Source: a bacterium
GTDB lineage: Bacteria > Desulfobacterota > Binatia > Binatales > Binataceae
NCBI GenBank assembly: GCA_014896235.1
Contig: JADBKU010000025.1
Coordinates: forward strand, 1 to 55,687
DNA: 55,687 bases
Reading direction: 5' to 3'
The first letter of the stretch is position 1. Every line of letters starts with the position of its first letter. The translations under genes and the position numbers were made by a program. Under the pieces are notes generated by a model. The model was not told where the DNA came from and did not search any database. It saw nothing but the letters and a program-made list of their open reading frames with translations. Below are positions 17,507 through 26,733 of the stretch, one piece after another.

Positions 17507-18505
17507 ATGGACTTTTCGACAATCGCCGCGATGGCGGCTGGGCACGCCGAAGCGCGTGCTATCCAGACGGCCGTAAGTCTCGGACTGTTCGATGCGCTTG
17601 CGTCAGGGGCTTGCGATGCCGGAGCGCTCGCGCGGGCGATGCGTTGCGAGCCGCGCGCCACCGCGCTCCTGGCCGATGCGCTCGCCGCATTGGGACTGCT
17701 CGAAAAAAATTCCTCGAAATACTCGCTGAGCGACGGCGCGAAGCGCTATCTCGTCGCCGCATCGCCGGAATATCTCGGCGGCATGATCCTTTTTGACGCG
17801 GCGCTTTGGGACGAATGGGGCCGGCTGGACGAGGCGATCCGCACCGGCCGGCCGGTGCGTGACCCCGACATGTTCCAGAACGACGCCGCCGCCACGGAGC
17901 GTTTTATTCGCGCGATGGACAGCCTGGTCCGTGCGCGCGGCGACGCCGGCTGGACGGCGGCTCATCTGAACCTCTCTCGCACGCGTTCAATTGTCGATTT
18001 GGGCGGTGGTCCGGGAACCTACCTGGTCGAATTTCTGCGCAAACATTCTGAATTGCGCGGTGAAATCTGGGATCTACCCGGCACTCTTGCGATCGCGCAG
18101 CGAATCCTGCATGAGCGCGCCGCCGACGTGATCGATCGGATCGAGTTGCGCCAGTTCGATTACCATCGTGATTCACCGCCAAATCGCGTTGACGCCATTT
18201 TTCTCTCCAACATCATCCATAGCGAGAACGAACGCGACAACCTGCGCTTGATGCATACCTGCTGTCGCGCGCTTAACCCGGGCGGCTTGGTCATAATAAA
18301 GGACCATGTGATGGACGACGCGATGACGACGCCGGCGGCCGGCGCGGTCTTTTCGCTTTATCTGCTGCTCACGACCCGTGGGCGCGACTACAGCTTCACC
18401 GAAATCAAGCATTGGCTCGCGCAAGCTGGCTTTATGACGCCCGAGATCATCTCGCTGCCCAGTCCCCCCTTCAGTTCTTCGATCATTACGGCGGTCCGCC
18501 CATGA
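17507..18505 (+). CDS. SAM-dependent O-methyltransferase-like protein
   Basis: A 332-residue methyltransferase with the two-domain plan of acetylserotonin/hydroxyneurosporene O-methyltransferases: an N-terminal helical winged dimerisation domain (AIQTAVSLGLFDALASG, then a LLEKNSSKYSLSDGAKRYL wing) and a C-terminal Rossmann domain with VDLGGGPGTYLVEF near residue 162, then a late HTCCRALNPGGLVIIKDH. Start ATG 17507 follows a GGGGGGA Shine-Dalgarno. The next gene overlaps its stop by ATGA, so they are coupled. Substrate unknown. Confidence 0.86.
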   Translation: MDFSTIAAMAAGHAEARAIQTAVSLGLFDALASGACDAGALARAMRCEPRATALLADALAALGLLEKNSSKYSLSDGAKRYLVAASPEYLGGMILFDAALWDEWGRLDEAIRTGRPVRDPDMFQNDAAATERFIRAMDSLVRARGDAGWTAAHLNLSRTRSIVDLGGGPGTYLVEFLRKHSELRGEIWDLPGTLAIAQRILHERAADVIDRIELRQFDYHRDSPPNRVDAIFLSNIIHSENERDNLRLMHTCCRALNPGGLVIIKDHVMDDAMTTPAAGAVFSLYLLLTTRGRDYSFTEIKHWLAQAGFMTPEIISLPSPPFSSSIITAVRP

Positions 18506-19221
18506 AAGCGAACCTTCCATCCACAAACCTAAAGCATCAGTTTAGATGCAATGCTGCTCGAATACGCCGCTGGCTCTTGTGCGCGGGGTTCGCAGCGGCG
18601 TTCGCTCCCTTCGTGTCGGGATGCCTCGCCGGAACGCTCGCGTCGCTGGCCATGCAGGGAGCGGAGATGATCGGCGGCGCAATCAGCGGCACGGCGCAGG
18701 CCGGCACGATGATGGCGCATGATAAAGACAAGAATCCCGACGAAACCGAAACGACGGCCGATTTTGACGAGGATTTCAACGATCCCGCCACCAAACCCAC
18801 CAAGACCGAAAGCCGGTGCAACGAGCTGATACTGGTGGCGCCGATGATCGCCGAATTCCGTGCCGGGCGGAACGGTGAACTGCAATGGCGTGAATTGGGA
18901 CTCGCCGGATCGCCCGACGCGCCGCGATGGGGCGTTCGAACGTCTGCGGACAGCGCCAAAGACGCCGGGCCTGACGGCTGGCAGCCGGCGACCAACCTTT
19001 CGCAGATGCGGTTCAACCCGCCCTTGCGACTGCTCGCCACGGCGGACGGCATCACTTATATCGCGTACGCCGCGGCGCCATACCAGAACCAGGCGGAACG
19101 CGACGAACTGGTCGCGCTAATCGCGGATTTCGGTCCCGCGGTCGGCACGTTCGATTTCAACGGCCGCACTTACGAATTCGACGAAATGGCCTCCCTGCCC
19201 TGTTTTCCCGTGCCGAATTAG
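18502..19221 (+). CDS. Predicted lipoprotein of unknown function
   Basis: A 239-residue protein. A basic N-terminus, the hydrophobic stretch WLLCAGFAAAFAPFVSG and a Cys directly after it (SGC) give a plausible lipobox. The mature region has an acidic linker (DETETTADFDEDFND) and a C-terminal globular part. No family was recognised. It starts at ATG 18502 within the stop of the methyltransferase gene (ATGA), which argues for coupled expression; an upstream in-frame start at 18412 lies inside that gene and is less likely. Confidence 0.7.
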   Translation: MKANLPSTNLKHQFRCNAARIRRWLLCAGFAAAFAPFVSGCLAGTLASLAMQGAEMIGGAISGTAQAGTMMAHDKDKNPDETETTADFDEDFNDPATKPTKTESRCNELILVAPMIAEFRAGRNGELQWRELGLAGSPDAPRWGVRTSADSAKDAGPDGWQPATNLSQMRFNPPLRLLATADGITYIAYAAAPYQNQAERDELVALIADFGPAVGTFDFNGRTYEFDEMASLPCFPVPN

Positions 19222-19236
19222 GCGATCCTGAAATTC

Positions 19237-20223
19237 ATGGCGGCACGGCCCAATGGCTGGAATTGGCGCCTGCTGGCGTTTCTGGCGGCGGCGCTGGCCG
19301 CCCTTGCGACCGCATTCGGTTTCTTTCTGACGCCTGAAGGCGCCGCCAACCGCGGCGACGATGCGATCGCGAATGGCATCATGGCGAACGATCGGCTTGA
19401 CCCTGCCGCGTGGCGCGACGACTCGCTGACCATCGCCACATTGGGGCACGCCACACTGTTGATGGACTTCATGGGCGTGCGCGTGATAACCGACCCAACG
19501 CTGTTCAATCGAATCGGGCTGGCGGTGGGACCGCTTTTCACGATCGGTCCGCGCCGCCTCACGCCGCCGCCGCTGCGTCCGAACCAAATCGGCGGTATCG
19601 ACGTGATCCTCGTCACCCACGCCCACATGGACCATCTCGACTTGCCATCATTGGACGCGCTGCCGAAAACGGCGGCGGTGGTCGCGTGCTCCGGATGCGC
19701 CGCGTTGATTCGTCCGCTCGGCTTCGCGGACGTTCGCGAGCTCAAGTGGGGCGAATCGACCGATGTGCGCGGATTGACCGTAACCGCGCTGCCGGCGCGC
19801 CATTGGGGGCGCCGATGGCCGCCATTCGGCCGCAGCTACGGCTACAACAGCTATCTCATCGTGCGCCATCGCCGCCGCATGTTGCTGGCGTGCGATACCG
19901 CCTATACCAACGCTCTAGACGTGGTGCGCGAGAACCCTCCTGACGTCGCGGCGTTTTCGATCGGCGCCTACGATCCGTGGATCTGGAATCACGCCGACCC
20001 GGAGCAGGTGTGGAAAATGTTCGAGGCGACAGGCGCGCGCTTCCTGATCCCGATCCATTGGGGAACCTTTCGGCTCTCCAAAGAACCCGTGAACGAACCG
20101 ATGCGCCGGCTGCTCTCGGCCGCGGGCGCGCACGACGATCAGATTGTCCTGCGACAGATTGGCGAGGCGTGGACGCTTCCGCGAACGTCTCCGGCGGCGG
20201 CCGCGCGGCGTTCCGTTCCTTGA
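19237..20223 (+). CDS. Metallo-beta-lactamase-fold hydrolase (NAPE-PLD/UlaG type), membrane-anchored
   Basis: A 328-residue protein. An N-terminal hydrophobic helix (LLAFLAAALAALATAFGFF) is followed by a metallo-beta-lactamase fold: LGHATLLMDFMG, THAHMDHLD (the HxHxDH dinuclear zinc motif), PARHWGRRWPP, CDTAYTN (zinc-ligand Asp) and IHWGTFRLSKEPVNEP with the last His. The order and spacing match the NAPE-phospholipase D-like subgroup, so hydrolysis of a phosphodiester lipid is possible. It starts 15 nt after the lipoprotein gene and probably belongs to the same transcript. Confidence 0.87.
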   Translation: MAARPNGWNWRLLAFLAAALAALATAFGFFLTPEGAANRGDDAIANGIMANDRLDPAAWRDDSLTIATLGHATLLMDFMGVRVITDPTLFNRIGLAVGPLFTIGPRRLTPPPLRPNQIGGIDVILVTHAHMDHLDLPSLDALPKTAAVVACSGCAALIRPLGFADVRELKWGESTDVRGLTVTALPARHWGRRWPPFGRSYGYNSYLIVRHRRRMLLACDTAYTNALDVVRENPPDVAAFSIGAYDPWIWNHADPEQVWKMFEATGARFLIPIHWGTFRLSKEPVNEPMRRLLSAAGAHDDQIVLRQIGEAWTLPRTSPAAAARRSVP

Positions 20224-20259
20224 TCGTCACTAATCCTGCATGAGGCTTGTGAGTTAGCA

Positions 20260-21909
20260 ATGGCGAGTTTTCCCGCCTATGGCGGCGCCCGTCCGAAACC
20301 GGCTCCAAAGGCGCCGCGCCGCACCGGCGTCTCGATTTGGCGGCCTTTCGCGCGGCGGCTCTTCGTCGCGATTTGGATCGCGGCGCTCGCGTCGAATCTC
20401 GGCACCTGGATGCAGAACGTTGGCGCGGCATGGCTGATGACGTCGCTGGCGCCGTCGCCGCTGATGGTTTCGTCGATCCAAACCGCGGCCAGCCTGCCGA
20501 TCTTTCTGCTGGCGCTGCCGGCCGGCGCGCTGGCCGACGTGCTCGATCGCCGCCGCCTGTTGATCTTCGCGCAGGCGTGGATGCTCGCGGCTGCGGGCGC
20601 GCTCGGGATTTTGACGATCCGCAACCAGACCACGCCCGCGCTCCTGTTGGCGCTCTCCTTCCTGCTCGGTATCGGCGCGGCGCTGGGCGCGCCGGCATGG
20701 CAGGCGATAATTCCGGAAATCGTCGAGCGCGACGAGTTGGCGCCAGCGATCGCGCTAAACGGCATCAATTTCAACCTTGCGCGGGCGGTCGGTCCGGCGA
20801 TCGGCGGCGTGGTGGTCGCGATCCTCGGCGCGGGCGCGACCTTTATCCTGAACGCGCTTTCTTTTCTGGGCGTGATCGCCGTCCTGTACATGTGGAAACG
20901 ATCGCATCGCCCGGGCGTGCTGCCTGCGGAACGCGTGATGGGCGCGATGCGCGCGGGCCTGCGCTACGTTCGGCATGCGCCGCCGCTGCGGGCGGTGCTG
21001 GCGCGCACCGCCGCGCTGATGGCCGGCGCGGCCGCGATGTGGGCGATATTGCCTTTGATCGCGCGGGAACAACTCGGATTAGGCGCAAGTGGTTATGGCG
21101 GGCTGTTGGCGGCTTTCGGCGCGGGCGCGGTTATCGGCGGCGTGCTGATGCCCTTTATCGATCGCACGATGTCGCGCGACGCCGCGGTCGGATGCGCCAC
21201 GGTCGCGCTGGCGGCGATGACGGGCGCGCTCGGCTGGCTGCATTCGTTGGCGCTTGTGCATCTGGCGATGGCGCTCGGCGGCGCGGGCTGGGTGATCGCG
21301 ATGTCCGAGTTGAACGTCGCCACGCAACTCGCCGTGCCGCAATGGGTGCAAGGCCGCGCGCTCGCCTGCTACCAAATCGTCCTGCAAGGCGGCCTTGCGG
21401 TGATGAGCATTGGATGGGGCTTGATCGCCGGACCGATCGGGATTGCGTGGGCGATGACGCTGGCGGCGGCGGCGCTGCTCGTCAGCCTCGCCGCCGGGAT
21501 GCGCTGGCAAATCGGCGCGATCGGAGAGATGGCGATGGACCTCGCGCCACCGGTTCCCGCCCCGCAAGCCGACGGCGCGGTCGATCCCGATTCGGGACCG
21601 GTGCTGGTGTCGATCGAATATATGGTCGATCCGGAAGAGGCCGCGGAGTTCGAGGCCGCGATGTATGAGTTGCGCACCGTCCGGCGGCGCGACGGCGCGA
21701 CCTTTTGGGGCCTGTTCGTGGACGCCGCCGACGCCCGCCGCTATGTCGAATATTTTGTCGTCGATACCTGGATCGAGCATCTTCGCCAGCACGAACGGGC
21801 CACGATCGCCGACCAGGAGGTGCTCGATCGCGCCCGCTCGTTTCATCGCGGCGAGGCGCCGCCCGCGGTGTCGCATCGGATCGCGGCTTCCGGCCGCCAT
21901 CACGGCTGA
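20260..21909 (+). CDS. MFS transporter with C-terminal ABM-like domain (EntS-type)
   Basis: A 549-residue protein of the MFS_3 type. Twelve hydrophobic segments span roughly residues 30-425, with the usual MFS loop LADVLDRRRLLIFAQ between helices 2 and 3. From about 445 onward a soluble domain (VLVSIEYMVDPEEAAEFEAAMYELR, later WIEHLRQHERAT) looks like an antibiotic-biosynthesis-monooxygenase fold. This fusion is the normal architecture of the family, usually annotated as enterobactin-exporter-like. Export of a small molecule is likely; no siderophore genes are nearby. Start ATG 20260. Confidence 0.88.
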   Translation: MASFPAYGGARPKPAPKAPRRTGVSIWRPFARRLFVAIWIAALASNLGTWMQNVGAAWLMTSLAPSPLMVSSIQTAASLPIFLLALPAGALADVLDRRRLLIFAQAWMLAAAGALGILTIRNQTTPALLLALSFLLGIGAALGAPAWQAIIPEIVERDELAPAIALNGINFNLARAVGPAIGGVVVAILGAGATFILNALSFLGVIAVLYMWKRSHRPGVLPAERVMGAMRAGLRYVRHAPPLRAVLARTAALMAGAAAMWAILPLIAREQLGLGASGYGGLLAAFGAGAVIGGVLMPFIDRTMSRDAAVGCATVALAAMTGALGWLHSLALVHLAMALGGAGWVIAMSELNVATQLAVPQWVQGRALACYQIVLQGGLAVMSIGWGLIAGPIGIAWAMTLAAAALLVSLAAGMRWQIGAIGEMAMDLAPPVPAPQADGAVDPDSGPVLVSIEYMVDPEEAAEFEAAMYELRTVRRRDGATFWGLFVDAADARRYVEYFVVDTWIEHLRQHERATIADQEVLDRARSFHRGEAPPAVSHRIAASGRHHG

Positions 21910-21914
21910 GTCAT

Positions 21915-22772
21915 ATGCCGCGTCCAGACCGGCTTGACTATGCCCGGCCCATGCGATGGCTTGTTATGTCGATGATCTTCAGCAAATCAGCGGCGCGGAA
22001 ACGGCATGCGATAAAAAATAAAGCGATACTTGCGATTCTGCTGACGCTCGCGATCGCCGCCGGATGGAGCGCGCGGGCCGCCGCCGACGAATGGGAACAG
22101 GTTCCGTCAACCTCGGGGGGAAATGGCGACAGCGCGCCCGAGCAGCCGGCCGATTCATATGCCGCGCCCGCCGCAGCGCCGCAAGCCGGCGCGCCTAGCC
22201 GGACTTTTATCGCGTGCGGCGAGAAAGCGCGCGATCCGTCGCCCCAGGTGGCCGCGATCGTTGCGCAAATCGATTCGTTGTGGGGCGCGAACGTCCGGGT
22301 CTATGCGAGCGTCGCGCAGGAACCGCCGCACGCGCTGGCCGGCGGATGCATCTTCTATAACGAAACGGCGCTTTTGAGCCTGCTCGGCGGCCGGCTCGAT
22401 CTGCGGGATCCGAAAGAGTTCAAACCGATGCTTTACGCGATTTTCGCGCACGAAGTCGGCCACGAGTATCATCATGATTTTTCGGCCGCGCGCGCGTCCA
22501 CGCCGAACCGAATCAAGGAGCTCGAGGCCGATCGCTTCGCCGGCTACACGCTCGAGGAACTGAACGTTCCCGCGTCGGGTCTAGCGCCATACTGGAGCCT
22601 CGCGGGCGACGAATTCGGCGCCGGACCGAAGCATGGCACCAGCACGGAGCGGGTTGCGGCGTTCCGCGAGGGCTGGGAGCTGGCCAAATGGGATCGGCCG
22701 GAAAATTCAAAACCAGTCACGTCGGCGACCGACGAACCGGTCGCGCCCGAAGACTCCGCCGGCGCGCCATAG
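21915..22772 (+). CDS. Exported zinc metallopeptidase (HExxH, M48-like)
   Basis: A protein of up to 285 residues. A signal peptide is visible (AILAILLTLAIAAGWSARAAA), followed by a low-complexity linker and a peptidase domain with AHEVGHEYHHDF (HExxH; first His at about residue 178) and the downstream glutamate motif ELEADRFAGY, as in M48-type gluzincins. The start is uncertain: ATG 21915, 21951 or 21966 all precede the signal peptide. It begins just after the MFS gene. A periplasmic or outer-membrane quality-control protease is a reasonable guess. Confidence 0.78.
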   Translation: MPRPDRLDYARPMRWLVMSMIFSKSAARKRHAIKNKAILAILLTLAIAAGWSARAAADEWEQVPSTSGGNGDSAPEQPADSYAAPAAAPQAGAPSRTFIACGEKARDPSPQVAAIVAQIDSLWGANVRVYASVAQEPPHALAGGCIFYNETALLSLLGGRLDLRDPKEFKPMLYAIFAHEVGHEYHHDFSAARASTPNRIKELEADRFAGYTLEELNVPASGLAPYWSLAGDEFGAGPKHGTSTERVAAFREGWELAKWDRPENSKPVTSATDEPVAPEDSAGAP

Positions 22773-22790
22773 CCGCCCGACAAGCGCGGG

Positions 22791-24383
22791 TTAGCCGTGC
22801 TTGCGCTTTTTGGACAAGTAATCGACCAGCATATACTCGCCTAGATGGTCGGGGCGGGTATAAAGCGCGCGGCCGCGGTTAATCTGCGTCATCTTCTCGA
22901 CGAACGCGCGCAGGCTCGGCGAATCGTCGAGCATGAAGGTGTTGATCGTGATGCCTTTGCGGGTGACGCGCTCGACCTCTTTCAGCGTCTCCTGCGCGGC
23001 GCGCATGCTGATGCCGCCGAAGGAGAGCGGCCATTCGCAGTAGAGCCGCTTGTTGAGAAAGTATGCGGTCGGCTGGCCGTCGGTAATCACGATAATGTGC
23101 TGATTGCGCGAAGGATGGCGGCCCAGCAGGTCCGCAGCCAGGCGCAGGCCGTCCTGCAAATTCGTGAACGGATCGCCCATATTCCATGACGCTTCGGGCA
23201 AATCCTTGAGCTTCAGCTCGACGGCGCGCGTGAAGAAGCCGACGATCGAAAAATAGTCGCGCGGGAACTTCGAACGGATCAGCGTCTCCAGCGCCATCGC
23301 GACTTTCTTGGCGGCGGCGAAACGCCCCTCCCAGCTCATCGACCACGACATATCCAGGCAAAGCACGGTCGACGACGAACTGCCGTAATCGTTCTCGTAA
23401 ATCTCGAAATCGTCGGGATTCAGTGCGAGCGGCACGCCCGGCTTGCGCGCGAGCGCGTGCTTGAGCGTCGCGACCAGATTCAGATTGAGCGGATCGCCGA
23501 AGGCGTAGGGCCGCGTCTCCTCGGGACGCATCTCGGTGACGCCGCGATGGTCGGTGACGTGCGAGCCGGAGCGATCCTTGAGCAGGCCCTGGTAAATATC
23601 GCGCAGCGCCAACTGGCCGATCCGGCGGACGCCTTTGGGCGAAAGCTGCAGGTGATCGCCCTTCTGCGCCATGTAGCCCGACTGGTTCAGCAGCAGCATC
23701 ACCTGCTTCAGGTTCTGGAAATCCTGATGCGCCTGCTGGCCGAGCATCTCCTTCAGATCGTCCATCGAGATGGTTTCAAAGTTGCCGGACATCAGGTCCT
23801 GTTCGAGCTGGCGCATCCGCTCCATCTCGCGCATCAGGTCGAGCGCCTCCTGATAGTCGAGGCTCTTCGGCCCGTGGAACATGTGGTTGTAGCGCTCGCG
23901 GAAATTTTCGAGGTCGCGGATATTCTCGTATTCGGCGAGCAGGTCGTCGAAATCCTTTTTGGCTTCGGCGTTTTCGAATTGGTAACTTTCGAGCTTGCGC
24001 AGCGCCTCCGAAAGCCGCCGCGGCACGCGCTGAAGCTGGCGTTCCTTCTCCTCGACGCCCTCTTTCCCGCCGCGCATCGAGTTCAGCGTTTCGCGTTCGC
24101 GGTCGAGGATTTCGTCGAGCCGGCGTTCGAGATCGGACAGCGAATTCTTGAGATTGAAGTCGCGATAGCGCTGGCGCATCTCCTGGCGCAGCTGCTCGAG
24201 GAACTCCTCCAGCCCCATCACCTTGACGCCGTCGAAATCCATCCCCTGCCGCATCATCCAGTCCATCGCCTGCCGGAGGTCGTCGGTATAGGAGAGATAC
24301 TCGGCGAGTTTTTCGAAGACCTTGTCCGCGTCGAGCCGCAGCTTCTGCGAACCGTCCCATTGCGTATAGCGGATGGTGATCAT
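22791..24383 (-). CDS. VWA-domain protein partner of AAA+ ATPase
   Basis: A 530-residue protein. A long charged helical region (about 20-240) precedes a C-terminal von Willebrand A domain with the MIDAS motif in CLDMSWSMSW (DxSxS, about residue 341), and later VITDGQPTAY. This resembles the ChlD/CoxE-type VWA partners of MoxR/ChlI ATPases. The AAA+ gene lies directly upstream on the same strand (52-nt gap), so they probably form one chaperone-like machine that inserts cofactors or remodels complexes. No chlorophyll, cobalamin or CO-dehydrogenase genes are nearby, so the client is unknown. Confidence 0.85.
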   Translation of the reverse strand: MITIRYTQWDGSQKLRLDADKVFEKLAEYLSYTDDLRQAMDWMMRQGMDFDGVKVMGLEEFLEQLRQEMRQRYRDFNLKNSLSDLERRLDEILDRERETLNSMRGGKEGVEEKERQLQRVPRRLSEALRKLESYQFENAEAKKDFDDLLAEYENIRDLENFRERYNHMFHGPKSLDYQEALDLMREMERMRQLEQDLMSGNFETISMDDLKEMLGQQAHQDFQNLKQVMLLLNQSGYMAQKGDHLQLSPKGVRRIGQLALRDIYQGLLKDRSGSHVTDHRGVTEMRPEETRPYAFGDPLNLNLVATLKHALARKPGVPLALNPDDFEIYENDYGSSSSTVLCLDMSWSMSWEGRFAAAKKVAMALETLIRSKFPRDYFSIVGFFTRAVELKLKDLPEASWNMGDPFTNLQDGLRLAADLLGRHPSRNQHIIVITDGQPTAYFLNKRLYCEWPLSFGGISMRAAQETLKEVERVTRKGITINTFMLDDSPSLRAFVEKMTQINRGRALYTRPDHLGEYMLVDYLSKKRKHG

Positions 24384-24435
24384 CGTGGACTCCCCGGCTG
24401 CGCGCCGACCGATCGCGAACGGCGCGGCGTCCGGC

Positions 24436-25845
24436 TCAGGCGTGATAAGCGAACCGGCCGCCCTGGCGCTCCTTGTTGAGTTTCTGATGGAGATGCAGGC
24501 CCTCGAAGATGAATTCGCTCGCGGTGGCCATCAGGCCCGGCGTTTCAAAAACGCCGAGCCGCGCGATCGCGTCGCGCAGGCCGGGCACTTCGCGCAGCGC
24601 GTCCAGATATTCCGACGACGGCGCGGAGTCGGAAACCTCGACGCCCCATCCCTCTTCGAAATAGGCGGTCACGCGCTTGAGGTCCTCGAGTTTGAGAAAG
24701 CGGTCGAAGGTTTTCAGCACCGCGCGATTGACCAGCCGCTCGATCAGGTCGTCGTCCTTCTTGTCCTCGCCGACGTATTCCAGCTCGATTTTGCCGGCGG
24801 TCGCGGCGTAGAGCGCGTGGAGATCGGAGAGGCGCGGCACGATCTCATTCTCGCCGTTAATGATCGCGCGCTTCTCGGCGTTGGAGATGACCGCCTCGAA
24901 ATTATTGATCGAAACGCGCACCGAGACGCCCGAGGCCTGGTTGATTTCGTTCGACGCACGCGCCTCGAAAGTGACTTGCGCGATGATGTCCTTCATGAAT
25001 TGCGGCAGCCTGAGCGGCATCTCGCCGCGCAGCGGATAGGCGCATTCCTGCTCCATGATCGCGATTTCGTCTTCCAGCGTCTTCGGATAATGCGTGCGCA
25101 CCTGGATATCGAAGCGATCCTTGAGCGGCGTGATAATCCGGCCGCGCGACGTGTAATCCTCCGGATTAGCGCTCGCGACGAAGACCACGTCGACCGGCAG
25201 CCGGATCTTGTAGCCCTTGATCTGGACGTCCTTCTCCTCCATCAGGTTGAACAATCCGACCTGCACTTTTTCGGTGAGATCGGGAAGCTCGTTGATGGCG
25301 AAAACGCCCCGGTTGACGCGCGGAATCAAGCCGTAATGAATCGTTTCGACGTCGGCCAGATAGCGGCCTTCGGCGACCTTGATGGGATCGATCTCGCCGA
25401 TCAGATCGGCCACCGAAACGTCGGGCGTGGCGAGCTTTTCGGCGTAGCGATGGTCGCGCGAGAGCCACGCGATCGGCGTCTCGTCGCCGCGCTCGACCAC
25501 GAGCCGGGCGCAGCGGCCGCAGATCGGCGCGAACGGATCGTCGTTGATTTCGCAGCCTTCGACCGCCGCTACGTATTCGTCAAGCAGCGTCGCGAGCGCG
25601 CGGATAATGCGCGACTTGGCCTGGCCGCGCTCGCCGAGCAGGATCATGTGATGGCCGGCGAGGACGCCGTTTTCGATTTCCGGCAGCACCGTCTGGTCGT
25701 AGCCGACGATTCCGGGCAGCGCGCGCTCCTTGCGGCGCAGCCGCTCGAGCAGATTGTCGCGCATCTCGATGCGCACCGGGCGCGTGCGATAGCCCGCGCG
25801 CTTGAGTTCGCCCAGGGTCCGAAGCTGTAAAAGGCTGTGATCCAT
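24436..25845 (-). CDS. AAA+ ATPase, ChlI/MoxR-type
   Basis: A 469-residue AAA+ protein. Its Walker A reads GERGQAKS (residues 71-78), with Ala before the catalytic Lys where most P-loops have Gly, a variant found in this ChlI-like subgroup. RGVFAINELPDL (Walker B region) and VFVASANPEDYTSRGRIITPLKDRF (sensor 1/arginine-finger region) follow. An insert after Walker A has three cysteines (Cys, then CGRC), possibly a metal site. Downstream lies its VWA partner. Start ATG 25845, 29 nt from the HIT gene stop. Confidence 0.87.
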   Translation of the reverse strand: MDHSLLQLRTLGELKRAGYRTRPVRIEMRDNLLERLRRKERALPGIVGYDQTVLPEIENGVLAGHHMILLGERGQAKSRIIRALATLLDEYVAAVEGCEINDDPFAPICGRCARLVVERGDETPIAWLSRDHRYAEKLATPDVSVADLIGEIDPIKVAEGRYLADVETIHYGLIPRVNRGVFAINELPDLTEKVQVGLFNLMEEKDVQIKGYKIRLPVDVVFVASANPEDYTSRGRIITPLKDRFDIQVRTHYPKTLEDEIAIMEQECAYPLRGEMPLRLPQFMKDIIAQVTFEARASNEINQASGVSVRVSINNFEAVISNAEKRAIINGENEIVPRLSDLHALYAATAGKIELEYVGEDKKDDDLIERLVNRAVLKTFDRFLKLEDLKRVTAYFEEGWGVEVSDSAPSSEYLDALREVPGLRDAIARLGVFETPGLMATASEFIFEGLHLHQKLNKERQGGRFAYHA

Positions 25846-25874
25846 GAGATAAGCCGCAGCGAGTAACTTCCGTC

Positions 25875-26435
25875 TCAGAACGTTTTGGAATCGATATTCC
25901 TGAACAGCGGCTCAAGCAGCGCGAAGGTTTCGTCGAGGCGCTGCGAAAGCACACGCGTCAAGCCTAACACGGGCATGAAGTTCGTGTCGCCCTCCCAGCG
26001 GGGCACCAGATGCCAGTGCAGGTGATCGGCGAAGCCGGCGCCCGCGACGCGGCCGAGGTTGGCGCCGACGTTCAGGCCGCCGGGCCGATACGCCTCGCGC
26101 AATCGCGCCACGGCCGCCGCCACCAGCCGCGAGGTCGCCGCCAGCTCTTCCGGATTCAGCAGTTCCGGCGAGGCGACATGCCGGCGCGGCGCGACCATCA
26201 GATGGCCGCTGTTGTATGGATAGCGGTTGAGCATCACCAGCGCGCTCCGGCCGGCGTGGAGCACCAGCCGCTTGCGCAGGCTCGCCGCGCCCGCCCGGCC
26301 GAAGCAGAAGATGCATCGCTGCGGACGGCCGCCGCCCGCCCGCCGCAAGTATTCCGAACGCCACGGCGCCCAGAGCAGGTTGTAGCCGGCGGCGCCGTCA
26401 GTCCGGATGCGTTTCGGCGGCTTGCGCGGCGCCAT
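25875..26435 (-). CDS. HIT-family nucleotide hydrolase/transferase
   Basis: A 186-residue HIT protein. The histidine triad HLHWHLVPRW (about 138-147) is intact, a CIFC pair near residue 42 precedes NRYPYNSGHLMVAPRRHV, and the N-terminal LLWAPWRSEYLR is typical of the Ap4A-phosphorylase-like HIT subgroup. Likely activity: cleavage of diadenosine polyphosphates or nucleoside phosphoramidates. The start (ATG 26435) overlaps the end of the HU/IHF gene by 38 nt, so the two are translationally linked. Confidence 0.92.
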   Translation of the reverse strand: MAPRKPPKRIRTDGAAGYNLLWAPWRSEYLRRAGGGRPQRCIFCFGRAGAASLRKRLVLHAGRSALVMLNRYPYNSGHLMVAPRRHVASPELLNPEELAATSRLVAAAVARLREAYRPGGLNVGANLGRVAGAGFADHLHWHLVPRWEGDTNFMPVLGLTRVLSQRLDETFALLEPLFRNIDSKTF

Positions 26436-26706
26436 TTACCTCGGCCCTGAGCTCCTTGCCGGCGCGGAAGAACGGAACGCGCTTGGCCTCGACGGCGACC
26501 GCCGCGCCGGTTTTGGGATTGCGGCCCTGGCGGGCGCGCCGCGATTTGACCGCAAAGCTGCCAAAGCCGCGGACCTCGATGCGCTGGCCGCGTTCGAGCA
26601 TCGCCGCCATCGCCTCGAAAATCGCATTCACGATCGTTTCCGCCTCGCGGTACGAGGAGCCTTCGCTGCGCGCGAGCAACTCCTCGATAATCCCCCGCCG
26701 GGTCAT
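26398..26706 (-). CDS. ihfB: HU/IHF-family DNA-bending protein
   Basis: A 102-residue histone-like protein. The order EAETIVNAIFEAM, GQRIEVRGFGSFAVKSRRARQGRNPKTG and KRVPFFRAGKELR is the HU/IHF core with the DNA-intercalating beta arm (RNPKTG). The position right after rpsA is the classical location of ihfB, which supports the beta-subunit symbol, though HU cannot be excluded. It ends 38 nt inside the HIT gene. Confidence 0.9.
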   Translation of the reverse strand: MTRRGIIEELLARSEGSSYREAETIVNAIFEAMAAMLERGQRIEVRGFGSFAVKSRRARQGRNPKTGAAVAVEAKRVPFFRAGKELRAEVNGAAQAAETHPD

Positions 26707-26733
26707 CGCCGCCCCCGTGCCTCGATCAATCGG

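Noticed and set aside
18412..18501. N-terminal extension of the lipoprotein
   Set aside because: Lies inside the methyltransferase gene; ATGA-coupled start at 18502 places the signal peptide correctly.
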